The notes below the pieces were generated by a model. The model was not told the origin of the DNA. It did not search any database and saw only the letters and a program-made list of their open reading frames with translations. A program made the position numbers and the translations under genes. A stretch of 64,000 nt of DNA from Pilimelia columellifera (GTDB lineage: Bacteria > Actinomycetota > Actinomycetes > Mycobacteriales > Micromonosporaceae). Positions 50,427 to 61,000 of this stretch are shown here, piece after piece; positions within the stretch are counted from its first letter, which is position 1, and each line of letters begins with the position of its first letter. The stretch is from contig NZ_BAAARY010000010.1 in assembly GCF_039532605.1 (NCBI RefSeq), positions 90,211-154,210 of the forward strand, written 5' to 3'.

Positions 50427-50732
50427 GTGCTGTTGAAGTATGTGTGGAACCGTTACGGCGCGGTGGCGATCGGGGTGCTGTTCATCGCGCTCGGCGTCAT
50501 GGCCGCGGCGAACCCGGCGCCCGAATGTGACGGCGTCCTGATGCGGCCGGGCGACTCGTGTATCGAGCGCGGCAAGTACGGGCGCGAGCGGATCAACTCC
50601 TACGACGACAAGCAGCGCCACACCAAGATCTTGAGGGTGGCCGCGCCCGCGGCGGGCGGCGTGCTCATCGTTGTCGGCGTGACGGGCATCGTCCGCCAAC
50701 GACGCAAGACCTCAAAACTGGTCGACGCCTGA
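50427..50732 (+). CDS. Small two-helix membrane protein of unknown function
   Basis: A 101-residue protein. Two hydrophobic helices (residues 11-27, AVAIGVLFIALGVMAAA, and about 72-90, AAPAAGGVLIVVGVTGIV) flank a polar extracytoplasmic loop with two cysteines (PECDGVLMRPGDSCIERGKY) and ending in a short basic tail. The loop cysteines could form a disulfide. GTG 50427 is preceded by AAGGGGAG. No family recognised. It is convergent with cobK, 14 nt apart. Confidence 0.7.
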   Translation: MLLKYVWNRYGAVAIGVLFIALGVMAAANPAPECDGVLMRPGDSCIERGKYGRERINSYDDKQRHTKILRVAAPAAGGVLIVVGVTGIVRQRRKTSKLVDA

Positions 50733-50746
50733 GGCTGCCAGGCCGT

Positions 50747-51499
50747 TCACCACGCGGTGTGACTGCTGCGCCCGACCCAGGCGGCCGCTTCGTCCACAGT
50801 CGCGACAGCCAGGACGTCCGGCGCCGGTGGTCGGTCGACCATGATCACCAATGTCCCCAGCTCACGCGCGGCGACCAGCTTCGACGCGGTCGCCGCGCCA
50901 CCGCTGTCCTTAGTCACCACCGCATCGACCCGGTGCGAGCGCAGCAGTTCCCGCTCGCCGTCGACGGTGAACGGGCCACGGGCCAGCAGCAGCTCAGCGC
51001 GCCTCGGCAGCGGGCCATCGGGCGGGTCCACGCTCCGGATGACGAACCACTGACGGCACCCGGCGAACGCCCCCAAACCCTGCCGCCCGGTGGTCAACAG
51101 GACCCGCCGGTCCGCGCTCATCGCGTCCAGCGCCGCCGCCGCCGCCTCCAACGACGGCGTGCGCCTCCACCGGTCGCCCGGCTGCTCGTGCCAGCCGGGG
51201 CGGCGCAGAACCAGCAGCGGCGTGCCGGTCGCCCCGGTCGCGGCGACCGCGTTGGCCGTCATCCGCGCGGCGAACGGGTGGGTGGCGTCGACAACGGCGT
51301 CGATACCCTCGGCGAGCAGCCAGGCGGCCAGGCCGTCCGGGCCGCCGAAGCCACCGACCCGCACCTGGCCCGGCGGCAGCAGCGGCGCCCGCACCCGACC
51401 CGCCAGCGAGCTGACCACCGACACCCCGGCGCGTCCGTGCAGCGCCTCGGCCAGCCGACGGGCGTCGCCCGTGCCGCCGAGAACAAGAACTCGCCGCAC
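50747..51499 (-). CDS. cobK: Precorrin-6A reductase
   Basis: A 250-residue NADPH-dependent enzyme reducing precorrin-6A (aerobic) or cobalt-precorrin-6A. The N-terminal nucleotide fold VLVLGGTGDARRLAEAL, substrate-site segments VVDATHPFAARMTANAV and LLTTGRQGLGAFAGCRQWFV, and the C-terminal VTKDSGGAATASKLVAAREL identify the family. A GTG start at 51499 is used. It is divergent from cbiD with 53 nt between, implying a shared promoter region. Confidence 0.93.
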   Translation of the reverse strand: MRRVLVLGGTGDARRLAEALHGRAGVSVVSSLAGRVRAPLLPPGQVRVGGFGGPDGLAAWLLAEGIDAVVDATHPFAARMTANAVAATGATGTPLLVLRRPGWHEQPGDRWRRTPSLEAAAAALDAMSADRRVLLTTGRQGLGAFAGCRQWFVIRSVDPPDGPLPRRAELLLARGPFTVDGERELLRSHRVDAVVTKDSGGAATASKLVAARELGTLVIMVDRPPAPDVLAVATVDEAAAWVGRSSHTAW

Positions 51500-51552
51500 C
51501 GTCCCCGCTCCCTCCTTCCCGGGTCCGGGCCCGGCTCAGGCATGCTGACGAC

Positions 51553-52713
51553 GTGAGCGCGCCTGATCCCAGGTCCCCGGCGGACCCTACGCCTGACCCC
51601 GGGCTGCCCGCCGACGAGCCGGCCGACGACGACCGGCCCGCCGCCGACCGCCCGCTGCGCTACGGCTGGACCACCGGCGCCTGCGCCACCGCCGCGACCG
51701 CCGCCGCCTACACGGCGCTGCTCACCGGGACGTTCCCCGACCCGGTGACGATCACCCTGCCGAAGGGTCAGACCCCGGCGTTCGCACTCGCCGTCGAGAA
51801 CCTCAGCGTCGGCGCCGCCATGGCCGGCATCATCAAGGACGCCGGCGACGATCCGGACGTCACCCACGGCGCCCTCATCCGCTCGACGGTCCGCCGCGCC
51901 GACCCTGGCGCCGGTGTGGTCTTCGTCGCCGGACCCGGTGTCGGCACCGTCACCAAACCCGGGCTGCCGTTGGCCGTCGGCGAGCCGGCGATCAACCCGG
52001 TGCCACGGCAGCTGATGCGTGAGGTGGTCGCGGCGCTCGCCGCCGCGCACGGCGACCCCGGGGACGTCGTCGTGGAGATCTCCGTCGACCACGGCGCCGA
52101 GCTGGCCGAACGGACCTGGAACCCACGTCTGGGCATCCTCGGCGGCCTCTCCATCCTCGGCACCACCGGCATCGTGGTGCCGTACTCCTGCTCAGCCTGG
52201 ATCGACAGCATCCGTCGCGGCATCGACGTCGCCCGTGCGACCGGCCACCAGCACGTCGCCGGCTGCACCGGCAGCACTTCCGAACGGGTGGCGATGGAGC
52301 TGTACGGCCTGCCCGCCGACGCGATGCTCGACATGGGCGACTTCGCCGGCGCCGTCCTCAAATACCTGCGGCGGCACCCCGTCCCGCGGCTCACCATCGC
52401 CGGCGGCGTCGGCAAGCTCGCCAAACTCGCCGACGGTCATCTCGACCTGCACTCCAAAAGGTCGCAGGTGGACTTCTGCTTCCTGGCCGGCCTGGTCGCC
52501 GGCGCCGGCGGGAACGACGCCCTGGTCGACCGGGTGCGGACGGCCAACACTGCGCTTGACGCGCTGACGGTGTGTCAGGCCGTAGGGCTGCCGCTCGGCG
52601 ATCTCATCGCCAACGGGGCACTCCGGACAGCTGTCGACACCCTCGGGGACGCGCCAGTGGCCATTGACATCGTGGTCATCGACCGTGCCGGCGCCGTGGT
52701 CGGCCGCGCCTGA
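51553..52713 (+). CDS. cbiD: Precorrin/cobalt-precorrin-5B C1-methyltransferase CbiD
   Basis: A 386-residue methyltransferase that methylates C1 during ring contraction. After a Pro/Asp-rich N-terminal extension (residues 1-33) come LRYGWTTGACATAATAAAYT, IIKDAGDDPDVTHGALIRST, GVGTVTKPGLPLAVGEPAIN, STSERVAMELYGLPADAMLD and GGVGKLAKLADGHLDLHSKR. CbiD was described in the anaerobic pathway, but actinobacteria with CobG often use it in place of CobF. GTG 51553 is the start. It ends at the terminator 52758-52798. Confidence 0.95.
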   Translation: MSAPDPRSPADPTPDPGLPADEPADDDRPAADRPLRYGWTTGACATAATAAAYTALLTGTFPDPVTITLPKGQTPAFALAVENLSVGAAMAGIIKDAGDDPDVTHGALIRSTVRRADPGAGVVFVAGPGVGTVTKPGLPLAVGEPAINPVPRQLMREVVAALAAAHGDPGDVVVEISVDHGAELAERTWNPRLGILGGLSILGTTGIVVPYSCSAWIDSIRRGIDVARATGHQHVAGCTGSTSERVAMELYGLPADAMLDMGDFAGAVLKYLRRHPVPRLTIAGGVGKLAKLADGHLDLHSKRSQVDFCFLAGLVAGAGGNDALVDRVRTANTALDALTVCQAVGLPLGDLIANGALRTAVDTLGDAPVAIDIVVIDRAGAVVGRA

Positions 52714-52757
52714 CCGGCGTCCGAACCGAGGCCCGATTCTCTACCGACCACCCGCGG

Positions 52758-52798
52758 TGAGAAGGTCAGCCGGAAATATCGCCGGCCGGGCCTTCTCA
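52758..52798. terminator. Bidirectional terminator between cbiD and the tachylectin-like gene
   Basis: TGAGAAGG (52758-52765) pairs with CCTTCTCA (52791-52798), with an inner GCCGG/CCGGC stem (52769-52773/52782-52786), in the 101-nt gap between convergent genes. Confidence 0.7.
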
Positions 52799-52814
52799 TC
52801 GCGGCGTACGTAGG

Positions 52815-54776
52815 TCAGCCGCGCCCGGCAGGGATCCGGAACTTTCTTCCCTCGAACGGCTTTCCGCCGCGGAGTCCCGCGCCGGAGGCCTTGTACCACA
52901 GTCGCAGGTCGTTGTCGGTGGTGAGGAACAGCACGCCCCAGCTCTCGACGCCGTTGACGGCGAGGTTGCTGAGAGTGACGTCCGTCGCTGCGCGTTCGCC
53001 CGCCGGGTTCACTCGCGCCCACGCCTTCCACTGCCCGGATCCGGCCGCGGTCTCCGTGGCTTGAAACACCCCGCCGTCCTCGGTCCGCGCGACCACCGTC
53101 ACCGTGCTGTCGGAGCCATCGATCACCGCCGCGGGCGACCCGACCGTTGTCAGGTTCCCCAACGGCTCCCACTTCTGGGGGAAGGCGCCATCCTGGTGCT
53201 GCAACTGGGAGACGATCGATCCGCCGGCCGTCCGGGCGAACACGCGCAGGCGTGGCCCGGGCATGCTGACCGCTGCCGGCCGCCCGGTGAACCCGTCGCC
53301 GCCGAGGCTGGACCAGGCGCCGATCGACTGGCTCTGGTAGCGGGCGCTGTGCACAGTGCCCGTAACGTCGATCCCGACCAGTTCCACCGAACCGTCGGCC
53401 CGGGCCACCGCCTGCGGCGTCACCGCCAGTTTCGGCGAGTCAAGCTCGATCCACGGCAGGAGCATCCCGTCGGGGCTGCCTTCCTGCTCACGAGCCCGGA
53501 GCCGACCGTTCTCGCCGACGCCGAACATCGCAAGACGACCGTCAACCAGTCGCACCGACGCCGTGGCCGAGGCCAGTTCGCCTCCCATCGACGTCGGCGC
53601 CTTGAACTGCGGGCTGCCCTCGGCTGTCTGTGTCATCTCGTAGACGTTGCCGTTGCGGCTGTGCCCGTAGACCGACAGGATGCCCTTGGCGTCCGGCACG
53701 ATCGCCGGAGTGTCAGCGAAAGCCTGCTCGCCGGAGATGGTGCTCCACTGCGCCGCGGAGCCGCTGATCTTCGCGTGCCGGATGAAGCCCGCGTTGTCAG
53801 TCACGGCGATGTCGAGTTCGCTGGCCTTCGGCGCCCGGTAGGCGGCGATCCTGCTCCCCACGCGTTGGGGCACGTTAACATCTGGAACGTTGGGAAGATC
53901 ATCGGAGCAGGTGTCGGTCACTGCGGCAATATCCGAATGCTCGACTCCGAAGCCGCTGCCGACCACCACCTTGGCCACCGGCCAGCCTTGTTTAACTGGA
54001 TCATACCGGTAATGCATTACTCGTCCGTTGTCTTCAAGGCCGAAAAGTGTGCCGCCTCCGGCGCTCACCAGCCCGCGTTTGAAGACCCCCCAGCCCGAGC
54101 CGACGGTGCGGTCGCGAACCAGCCACCGCTGCCCATCGATGTCGTAACGGTGCCACGAAGTCACACCTTCCGGCGTCCGGGCCACTAAGACCCCCGGGGC
54201 AACCGCCGTCACCGCGTCGTACTTGTCCCACCCTGTCGCGAGCACCTGGCCGTAGATCGTCCACTTCTTGGCCGCCTCGTCATACCGGTAGTGCCGGAGC
54301 GGACCTTTGGTGTCGATCAGGTAGATGTCCCCGCGAGAATCCACAGTGATCCGGTTACGGTGCGCCTCTTTCGCGTAGGTTTGGAAGCTCGCGGACATGT
54401 TGACCCGCTGCTCGGTCCACTGCGTGCCAGACCACCGGTAGCGGAACAGGCCATCGGTCGGATGCACCGCATAGAGTCGACCACCCGGCCCGCCGAACAG
54501 GTTTCCGAACTTGTCCCAACCGACGCCGCTCAGCGTGAATGAGCCCATCGCAGCTTCGGTGGTCCCCGGCGCGGACACTGAATAGACACGGAGCCGGGTG
54601 GCGCCGTCAGCTTCCTTGACCGGAAGAAAGATCGTCCCAGAACCAGTGCACTTGACCGCCGCCTGGCTTCCCGCCCGCTCCGACGCGACCGCCGCCGGGA
54701 CGCTCAATGACCCGGTGACCACTGCCGTGGCGGCGACCACCGCGACCGCCCCACGAGAACTTGCCCTCTTCAGCAA
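52815..54776 (-). CDS. Secreted tachylectin-like beta-propeller protein
   Basis: A 653-residue secreted protein. The N-terminus LLKRASSRGAVAVVAATAVV with TGSLSVPAAVASERA is a signal peptide. Residues about 50-300 contain tachylectin-2-like blades (GVGWDKFGNLFGGPGGRLYA, ATGWDKYDAVTAVAPGVLVA, GSGWGVFKRGLVSAGGGTLF, each followed by YRY/HRY). Residues 320-650 hold a second propeller-like part of WSTISGEQAFADTPAIVPDA-type repeats. Sugar binding is expected. A TTG start at 54776 is chosen for its GGGAGG site. It is divergent from the RHS gene. Confidence 0.8.
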   Translation of the reverse strand: MLKRASSRGAVAVVAATAVVTGSLSVPAAVASERAGSQAAVKCTGSGTIFLPVKEADGATRLRVYSVSAPGTTEAAMGSFTLSGVGWDKFGNLFGGPGGRLYAVHPTDGLFRYRWSGTQWTEQRVNMSASFQTYAKEAHRNRITVDSRGDIYLIDTKGPLRHYRYDEAAKKWTIYGQVLATGWDKYDAVTAVAPGVLVARTPEGVTSWHRYDIDGQRWLVRDRTVGSGWGVFKRGLVSAGGGTLFGLEDNGRVMHYRYDPVKQGWPVAKVVVGSGFGVEHSDIAAVTDTCSDDLPNVPDVNVPQRVGSRIAAYRAPKASELDIAVTDNAGFIRHAKISGSAAQWSTISGEQAFADTPAIVPDAKGILSVYGHSRNGNVYEMTQTAEGSPQFKAPTSMGGELASATASVRLVDGRLAMFGVGENGRLRAREQEGSPDGMLLPWIELDSPKLAVTPQAVARADGSVELVGIDVTGTVHSARYQSQSIGAWSSLGGDGFTGRPAAVSMPGPRLRVFARTAGGSIVSQLQHQDGAFPQKWEPLGNLTTVGSPAAVIDGSDSTVTVVARTEDGGVFQATETAAGSGQWKAWARVNPAGERAATDVTLSNLAVNGVESWGVLFLTTDNDLRLWYKASGAGLRGGKPFEGRKFRIPAGRG

Positions 54777-55073
54777 CTTTCCTCCCCGACTCCACAACAG
54801 CCCAGCCGGGTCACACCTGAGCCGGCCGGTCCTCAACCTACGTAAGTACACTCCACAGAGCCGGTTCAGCGCAGCCCCTGATCCACTGTGCCTGATTTGC
54901 CCGACAATGACTAGCCTCGATGGATGTCCATAATCCGCGTCTTCGCGGGCCATCAAGATTGTGATGGTTCGGGCGGGCTCGGCTGTGATGGGTTGGGTTG
55001 CGGGTATTGACGGTTGCTTTTCTCGTCTGAGACCCTGCCCGGTGTCGCTGGTCCACAGGAGAGACACGGGGGT
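54777..55073. other. Divergent promoter region of tachylectin-like and RHS genes
   Basis: This 297-nt gap has lower G+C than its flanks. AGGAGAG (55057-55063) lies 10 nt before the RHS GTG, and TTGACG (about 55008) is a possible -35 box for the RHS gene, but no convincing -10 partner was found. No gene or strong repeat was seen. Confidence 0.4.
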
Positions 55074-58000
55074 GTGCTGGTGCCTGGATCCTCGCGCCTG
55101 CGTCTGGATCGTTTCCTTGCTATGCCTCCCGGCGCGAGCGCCCTACGCCGCCATGCTCTGGCGGCGCTGGCGTTGATCCTGGTGGTCAACCTTGGCACGC
55201 CTGGTGTCGCTGTCGCGTCCGCGGCGGTCCGGCCGGAGGTCGGCGAGCGGTTGCATCGGCCGAATGCGAAGCCGGTGCAGCGATGGGGGTCGGCTGAGGG
55301 GTTGAGCCATCTCACCGGGACGGGCGCCAACGGGCATCTGCCGCGTTCGACTCGTTCGCGGTTCCCCCTGCGGCCGGGCAAGGCGGTGCGGGGTGCGAAC
55401 GGCGCGAGTTTCGTGACGGTTGGCGAGCAGCCGGTGGCAGGGTATGTGGAGGGTGCCAGCGTCGAGTTGCCGCAGGGGCGGGCTCCGGGTCTTCGGTTGT
55501 TCCAGAATCCGGACGGGACGCTGACCAGCGAGTTCGCCGTCGATCCGGATGTGGCCGGGGCCGGACCGAGCGAGGCGATGTACGTCCATGGCGAGTCTTC
55601 GGTCGCCGGTGGCGACTATCTGTATGTCGGCCGTGGGCCCAAAGACCGCGACCGTCCGAGTGAGGTCGGTCCCGGTTCGGCTGCGACGTATCTGAAGTTC
55701 GGCACGATCGGCAGTTCCTTGAAGGACCACACCATTCTGGGCGCGCAGTTGGCGGCGGTGCAGGCGTTCGGGCCGAGCTGCCAGGCCCGCCCGATGACTG
55801 TCCATCCGGTGACAGCCGCGTGGTCGGCCGGTGGCGGCTACGCGTGGCCCGGGCCGGCGGTCGGCAGATCGCTGGCGAGTAGATCGTTCAACCGCGGTTT
55901 CGTCGGGCACGGTCAGAGCCAGTCGTCGTGTCCGGCCGGGATGGAGGCGATCAACCTCGGAGCCGCCGGCACGAAGTTGGTGCAGGGCTGGGCGAACGGC
56001 GGGGCGAACAACGGCCTGTCGCTGCGGGCCGCGACCGATGCCGCCAGTTGGAAGGTGCTGGCTGGGTCGGGCACGGCCAACAGGCCGAAGCTGTATGTGA
56101 CCCACTCGCCCTACAACGCCGGGTACGCGATCCCGGACCCGCGACCGAACCCGGAGGTGACCCAGGCCAAGGCCGGCAAGGTCAAGGTGACGGTCACCAA
56201 CCGCAGCGCGGCGGAGTGGACGGTCGGCGCCTACTACCTGGCGTACCGGATATTTGACGCCAAGTCGCACAAGCCGGTTGGGCAGCAGCGTTCGGCGGCG
56301 TTGCCTGGCCCGGTGGCGGTCGGCAGGTCGGTGACGTTGGACGCCACGATTCAGGCGTTACCGCCGGGGGCGTACCTCATCGATTTCTCGATGGTGTATA
56401 AGGGCAAATTCTTCACCGACTATCAGGTGCCGCCTGGCCGGTTGACGTTGCATGTGTTCGACAAGCCGGCGGACGTGCGCGAGGCGTTTCCACCAAATGG
56501 CTACTCAGCTTCGGTGTTGACTCCTACGCTGCTGGTCCAGGCGACCGATCCGGACGCGCTGCCGAACACTGCTTTGCAGTACAAGTTCGAGTTGTGTGAC
56601 AACGACGATGCCGGCAAGCCGGTCCCGGCCACCTGCGTGTGGACCCCGTACTCGACCGCCTCGATGTGGACCGTGCCGGTCGGGCGGATGAAGTGGAGCA
56701 AGAGTTACACCTGGTCGGCGGTAGTGAAGGACACCGCCGCGGAGGTGCCGCTGGGCCGCTCCATGATCAGCACGGCCGTGCCGCAGCCGGCGGTGATATC
56801 GAAGCTGGCCGGGGCGCCGCAAGCGGCGCAGGGCCGGGAGTTCGACGCCCAGGTCGGAAACGTGACGTTCACCGCGGTGGACGCCACTCTGGCCAGCGCG
56901 GGCCCGGACGCCAACATCGTGCGGACCTACAACAGTCTGGATCCGCGCCGCGATGGCGCCTTCGGCGCCGGGTGGGTGAGCCGGTTCGATATGCGGCTCA
57001 CCGAGGACGCTGACGGCTCCGGTAACCGGGTGGTCACGTATCCGGATGGGCAGGCGGTGCGGTTCGGCAAGAATCCGGACGGCACGTTCGCCGCGCCGTC
57101 GGGGCGGGTGGCCAGACTGTGGTTGGACGCGGCGAGGGGTTGGTCGCTCAAGGACCGGTCGGGGACGACTTACCGTTTCGGAGTGGCTGGCCGGTTGCTG
57201 GAGGTGGAGGATCGGCGGAGTCGTCGGCTACAGATCCTCGCTTCGCCGGCGGCCGGGAACATGCCGGACAGGCTGCGGGTGCTCGGTTCGGACGGCAAGC
57301 CGGTTCGGACCCTGTCGATTGAGGCGGACGGGAAGCGGATCAACAAGATCGCCACCGAGCTCGTCGACGGGGTGGCGTTGACCTGGACGTACCACTACGA
57401 GGGTGACCTGCTCCGCCGGGTGTGCGGTCCGGCGCCTGATCAGTGCGCCAGTTACGAGTACGGCGAGGGCAGCCACTACCGGACCGCCGTGCACGACGCC
57501 CGGCCGGAGTCACACTGGCGGTTGGGCGAGCCGGTCGGTGCGCAGGGCGCGGGTAGCGATGTCGGGATCAACCTCGGCAAGGACGCCGGCACCAGCAAGG
57601 ACGTCACCTTCGGGGTGGACGGGGCAGTGGTCGGCAGCAGCAACAAGGCGGCGAAGTTCAACGGCCAGACGTCGGTGGTCAAGCTGCCGATGGGGGCGTT
57701 GAAGAAGTCCCGAAACGCGGCCGTGGAGCTGTGGTTCAAGTTGGATGGCAGCGCCAATCCTGGGCCGCTGCTGGCTTACCAGAACGCGGCGTTCGGCTCG
57801 GGAAAAGTGACCCAGGGTGTGCCGATCCTGTACGTGGATCGGCAGGGGTTCGTTCAGGGGCAGTTCGCGACCGGCAAGGTCGAGCCCATCCGGGCGCCGG
57901 TACATATCCGCGATGGCAAATGGCACCATGTGGTGCTGTCGGCGATGGATGGTGTGCAGACGCTCTACCTCGACGGGGTCAAGCGCGGTGAGTTGAAGGC

Positions 58001-61000
58001 CACCACGGACGCGTCGACGCTCGACCACGCCCAGATCGGCGCCGGCGAGGCGACCGGGGCGTGGCCGGAGTGGTTCGGCGCCGGGCCGCGTTCCTTCGGC
58101 GGCACGATCGACGAGGTGGCGCTGTACCTGCAGCCGCTGACGCCGGAGACGGTGGCGGCCCACCACGCGCTTGGACAACGGCCGGCCCATCGGCTCACCC
58201 GTTATACGTTGCCCAGCGGCCGGGTCGCGGCCGAGGTGGACTATGACGCCAACACCGATCGTGTGGCCGAGTACACCGACGGTCATGGCGGAACCTGGGA
58301 GATCGGTCGTCCGACGGTCTACGGAGACGCCTCTGACCTGCGTCGGAGCGTGCAGGTGCTGGACCCGCGCGATCACCCGTACCTGTATGAGTACGACGCG
58401 CTGAGCGGGCAGATGCTGCGGTCGGGCACGCCGTTGGGGATCACCGCGGTCAATGACGACCCGAGCCCGAATCCGTCGCCGACCGACCCGGGGGAGGTGT
58501 GCACCAAGCCGGATCCGGGTGATCCGACTTTCTGCACCGAGATCCCGACCACCGGTGGCGGGCCGGTTTTCGTCAGGCATCCGCTCAAAGGCATGGCCAT
58601 CCGTTCGTTCGAGTACGACCCGCTGACCGGACAGATGCGCAAGGTGGTGAACGAAAGCGGCTTCACCGTCGAGCTGGGGTACGACAAGCGTGGGAACGTG
58701 ACGACCCGACGTACCTGCCGGACGCTGCAACCGGCAGGAGGGTTCGGGGAATGCTCCACGGTGTATTCGACCTTCCCGGCGCAGGCTACCGATCCGTTCG
58801 ACCCGTTGTCAGAGTTGGTGACCGAGAGCCGTGACGGGCGGTCGGCCAGCCCGACCGACGGCGCCTTCTTGACCAAGTTGGTCTACACGCCGTTCGGGGA
58901 GACCCAGACGCAGACCGGCCCGGACGGCGCGACGGTCAAGCATGACTACACGATCGGTTTCACCCCATCGGTCGACGGCAATTACACCTCGGCCGGGTTG
59001 ATCGACCGGACCGTGGACGCCAACGGCAAGGCGACGAAGTACGAGTACTTCCGCACCAACGACCTGGCCCGGGTCACCCAGCCGACCGGGCTGGTGACCG
59101 AGTACACCTACGACGTGCTCGGCCGACGTCTGACCGAGAAAGTGATCTCGGATTCGTATCCGGGAGGGGCGGTCACCAGCTACACGTATGACCGGAGCGG
59201 GCGGGTCACAGCGACGACGGGCCCAGTCACCCGCAACGCTGTGACGGGCGCCGAGCACCAGTTGCGGACCGTTTACGAGTACGACGCCGACGGCAACCTC
59301 ACGGCGACGATCGAGTCGGACGTGAAGTCCGACGCCGCGCAGCGGGTCACCCGGGTTGAGTACGACGAGCACGGCAACCCGGTCAGGGTGACTGATGCTG
59401 AGGGCGGCGAGACGACGCGGTCCTTCGACCGGTTCGGCAACAAGGTGACCGAGGTCGATGCGAGCGGCAACCGGCACGACTACCGGTACACGGCGGCGCA
59501 GAAGATCGCCGAGGTCCGGTTGCGTGACTACACCGGCGATCCGGCGGGAGCGCCGCGCGCCGCAGACGGCGATCTGGTGTTGCATTCCTATTCGTACGAC
59601 TACGCCGGCCGGTTGGCCAGCGACACCGACGCGATGGGTAGGCGGCTGGAGTACCAGTACTATGGCGATGACCTGCTGCACCGGATCGTGTTGAAGGGCA
59701 TGGTCATTCCTGGTTGTGACAAGCCGAACCCGGCGGACTGCCGGCGTGACTACGTGGTGGAGGAGAACCGGTACGACGCCGCCGGGCACCTCACTCAGCG
59801 GGTCACAGCCAACGGTATGCGGACCGAGAAGTTCGAGGTCGATCCCGGCGGACGAATGCGCACGTCGGTCGAGGATCCGGGAAACCTGCGGCGCGAGGCG
59901 CGGTTCGTGCGCGACGCCAACGGCAATGTCGTGCGAACGAACAACTACGGTTTGCCGTCCAACCTGCCGGGTTTCGCGCAGGCTTTCGAGAACGACCAGG
60001 TCGAGTTCGACTACGACGCTGGTGGTCGGGTGACCGAGGAACGGACGCGCGACACGCTCAGCAAGAACGCGCGAATCACCAGGCACCGCTACGACCAGCG
60101 GGGATTGTTGCTGGCGACCACCGATCCGCGGGGCACGACCGCCGGGGCGGACCCGGACGCCTACACCACCAGCTCCGGGTATGACGAGTTGGAGCGTCGG
60201 GTGAGCGTTACGCTGCCGGATGTCGAGGTGGAGTCGGGCAGCGCGGAGGCCGGTCCGAAGCCGGCCCGCGCGCAGGCCCGGTCGCTGTACGGCTATGACG
60301 CGTTCGGCGACCCGGTGGCGGTGAAGGACCCGCGTGGCAACGTCAGCCGGTCTGAGCACGACCGTTTGGGGCGGCCGGTCGCACAGCACGCCCCGGCCTA
60401 CACGCCTCCGGGAGCGGACAAGCCGATCACGCCGGTGTCGCGTACGGCCTATGACGCGATGGGCAACGTCCTCGCGGTCACCGACCCGGCCGGAGCGGTG
60501 ACGCGGATGAGTTACGACCAGCTCAACCGGCTGGTCACCAAGGACCTGCCGGGCGGCGACGAGGGCGCGCGCGCGGTGTGGCGCTATACCTACTACCGCA
60601 CCGGCGAGGTGCGATCGGTGACCGATCCGACCGGGGCGGTCGTGGAGTCCACCTATGACGAGTTGGACCGGCTGACTTCGGTCACCCAGGTGGAGCGGCG
60701 ACCAGTGCCGGACAATTTCACCACGACGATGAGGTACGACGACGCTGGCAACCTCACCAGCACGGTGTCGCCGAGCGGCGCGGTCACCGTCCACGCCTAC
60801 GACAGCGTCGGTGACCGGACCTCCACCCGTGACCCGCACGGGGTGGTCACCAAGTTCGGGTACGACTACACCGGCCGGTTGGTCCGCACCGAGGACGGGC
60901 TCGGCCGGGTCGCAGGCTCCCGGTACGACAAGTTCGGGCAGCAGAGCGAGCAGTACAGTGGACGGCCGGTCGCCGGCAGCAACGATGAGGTGCTGCGTAA

